DNA from: Methylobacterium crusticola
Lineage (GTDB): Bacteria; Pseudomonadota; Alphaproteobacteria; Rhizobiales; Beijerinckiaceae
Direction: 5' to 3'
DNA length: 51,194 nt
Assembly (NCBI RefSeq): GCF_003574465.1
Contig: NZ_QOWC01000027.1
Location: forward strand, 1-51,194
Shown here: positions 50,261-51,194 of the stretch, one piece after another
How positions within the stretch are numbered: the stretch's first letter is position 1
How the letters are laid out: each line of letters opens with the position of its first letter
Program-made: the position numbers and the translations under genes
Notes under the pieces: generated by a model
The model's database searches: none
What the model was told of the DNA's origin: nothing
Seen by the model: only the letters and a program-made list of their open reading frames with translations

Positions 50261-51194
50261 GGCCGTCCTCGCCGTCCCGGGCGACCTCGCGGCGCCGACC
50301 GGCGGCTACGCCTACGCGCGGGCGCTGTTGGCCCACCTGCCGGCGGCGGGCGTCGCGGTCGCGCCGCTGCGGCTGCCGGACTCCTTCCCCGATCCGACGC
50401 CGGCCGACCTCGCCGCGACGGCGGCGGCCTTCGCGGCGCTCGCGCCCGACGCGGTGCTGCTGGTCGACGGGCTGGCCTACGGGGCCCTGCCGCCCGGGCT
50501 GATCCGGGCCGCGGCGCCGCGCCCGCTGGTGGCCCTCGTGCACCATCCCGTCGGCCTCGAGGCCGGCCTCGCGCCCGAGCGCGCGGCGGTCCTGATCGAG
50601 AGCGAGCGGGCCGCCCTCGGGCTCGCCCGCGGCGTGGTGGCGACGAGCCGGTTCACGGCGCGGCTCATCGCCCGCGCCTTCGGCGTGCCGGCGGCGCGCA
50701 TCACCGTGGCCGAGCCCGGGACGTCCCCCGCCGCCCGGGTCGCGCCGCGCCCCGGCGCGCGCGCGGCCCTCCTGGCGGTGGGCGCCGTCACGCCGCGCAA
50801 GGGCTACGGCGTCCTGGTGCGGGCCCTGCGCGACCTCGCCGACCTCGACTGGCGCCTGACGATCGCGGGCGCCCTCGACCGGGCCCCGGCCTGCGCCGCC
50901 GCGCTCCGGGAGGCGGTCGCGGGCGCGGGGCTCGCGGGCCGCGTCACGCTCGCGGGCGCGGTCCCGGCCGCGGCGCTGGACCGGCTCTACGCCGAGGCCG
51001 ACCTCGTGGTCTCCTCCTCGCTGTTCGAGGGCTACGGCATGGCGCTCGCCGAGAGCCTGGGCCGGGGCCTGCCCGTCGTCGCCACCACGGGGGGAGCCGC
51101 CGCCGAGACGGTGCCGGACGCGGCCGGCCTCAAGGTGCCGCCGGACGACGCGCCGGCCCTCGCCGCGGCCCTGCGGGCGCTGATCGCCGATCCC
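50253..51194 (+). CDS. GT4-family glycosyltransferase, partial at the window edge
   Basis: The frame starts at GTG 50253, overlapping the PTPS-like stop by 8 bases, and is open for 314 codons to the end. The N-terminal GT-B domain has VPGDLAAPTGGYAYARALLAHL, VHHPVGLEAGL and VATSRFTARLIARAFGV. The C-terminal domain has LLAVGAVTPRKGYGVLVRAL, then SSSLFEGYGMALAESLGRGLPVVAT, the family's E-x7-E nucleotide-sugar site. It is a retaining GT4 type, without a membrane helix. Coupling to the PTPS-fold gene suggests it could glycosylate a small molecule from the same pathway; the acceptor is unknown. Confidence 0.88.
   Translation, partial: MPEAVLAVPGDLAAPTGGYAYARALLAHLPAAGVAVAPLRLPDSFPDPTPADLAATAAAFAALAPDAVLLVDGLAYGALPPGLIRAAAPRPLVALVHHPVGLEAGLAPERAAVLIESERAALGLARGVVATSRFTARLIARAFGVPAARITVAEPGTSPAARVAPRPGARAALLAVGAVTPRKGYGVLVRALRDLADLDWRLTIAGALDRAPACAAALREAVAGAGLAGRVTLAGAVPAAALDRLYAEADLVVSSSLFEGYGMALAESLGRGLPVVATTGGAAAETVPDAAGLKVPPDDAPALAAALRALIADP

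Overview
The window looks like chromosomal DNA of a high-G+C alphaproteobacterium, most likely a Methylobacterium-type member of the Hyphomicrobiales. The support is inferential: strongly GC-biased codon usage, a dispersed 102-bp repeat of a type common in that group, and a catabolic gene mix (methanethiol oxidase, benzoate catabolism, BKACE). No rRNA, tRNA, transposase, phage gene or CRISPR array was found. Most genes sit in short operons with good Shine-Dalgarno sequences, and four junctions use GTGA or ATGA start-stop overlaps.

Region 1 (1-9.48 kb, minus strand) is part of a type VI secretion locus, transcribed tssK > tssL (with a C-terminal OmpA-like domain) > tssM > tagF > pppA (PP2C phosphatase) > ppkA (Ser/Thr kinase, cut by the window edge). 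It therefore holds the baseplate-to-membrane connector, the membrane complex and the phosphorylation switch. Sheath, Hcp, VgrG and ClpV genes are not in the window. A plausible sigma70 promoter and an AT-rich palindrome lie upstream of tssK. Next comes a Kup potassium transporter (9.94-11.87 kb).

Region 2 (12.1-24.5 kb) is an aromatic catabolism island. An eight-gene minus-strand run, benA-benB-benC-benD-catA-catB-catC-AAHS transporter, would import an aromatic acid such as benzoate and take it through catechol and cis,cis-muconate to 3-oxoadipate enol-lactone. A divergent LysR regulator faces benA. Downstream of it on the plus strand are a PRISE-type reductase and a coupled CaiB-type CoA transferase plus HMG-CoA-lyase-like pair. 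The enol-lactone hydrolase and the 3-oxoadipate CoA-transferase/thiolase are not here.

Region 3 (24.7-40.2 kb) is a mosaic of short units: a chemoreceptor, a small membrane protein, a 2-keto-4-pentenoate hydratase-like gene with an SDR, an RraA-like aldolase, a flavin reductase, an M20 dipeptidase, a cluster of 102-bp repeats, an orphan periplasmic binding protein, methanethiol oxidase (SBP56) coupled to a membrane protein, an ABC-F ATPase, an acetamidase/formamidase, a 13-bp tandem repeat array and a BKACE enzyme.

Region 4 (40.2-51.2 kb) has a hybrid histidine kinase with a receiver and HPt, a DHA2-type exporter, an M20 carbamoylase/hydantoinase-type hydrolase with DUF3830, and an OpgH/MdoH-like glucosyltransferase. 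It ends in a plus-strand operon of a zinc-less MDR dehydrogenase, a degenerate PTPS/QueD-fold protein and a GT4 glycosyltransferase (cut by the edge). This last operon is the best candidate for an undescribed pathway. A second theme is short tandem repeats placed repeatedly at the 5' ends of genes.
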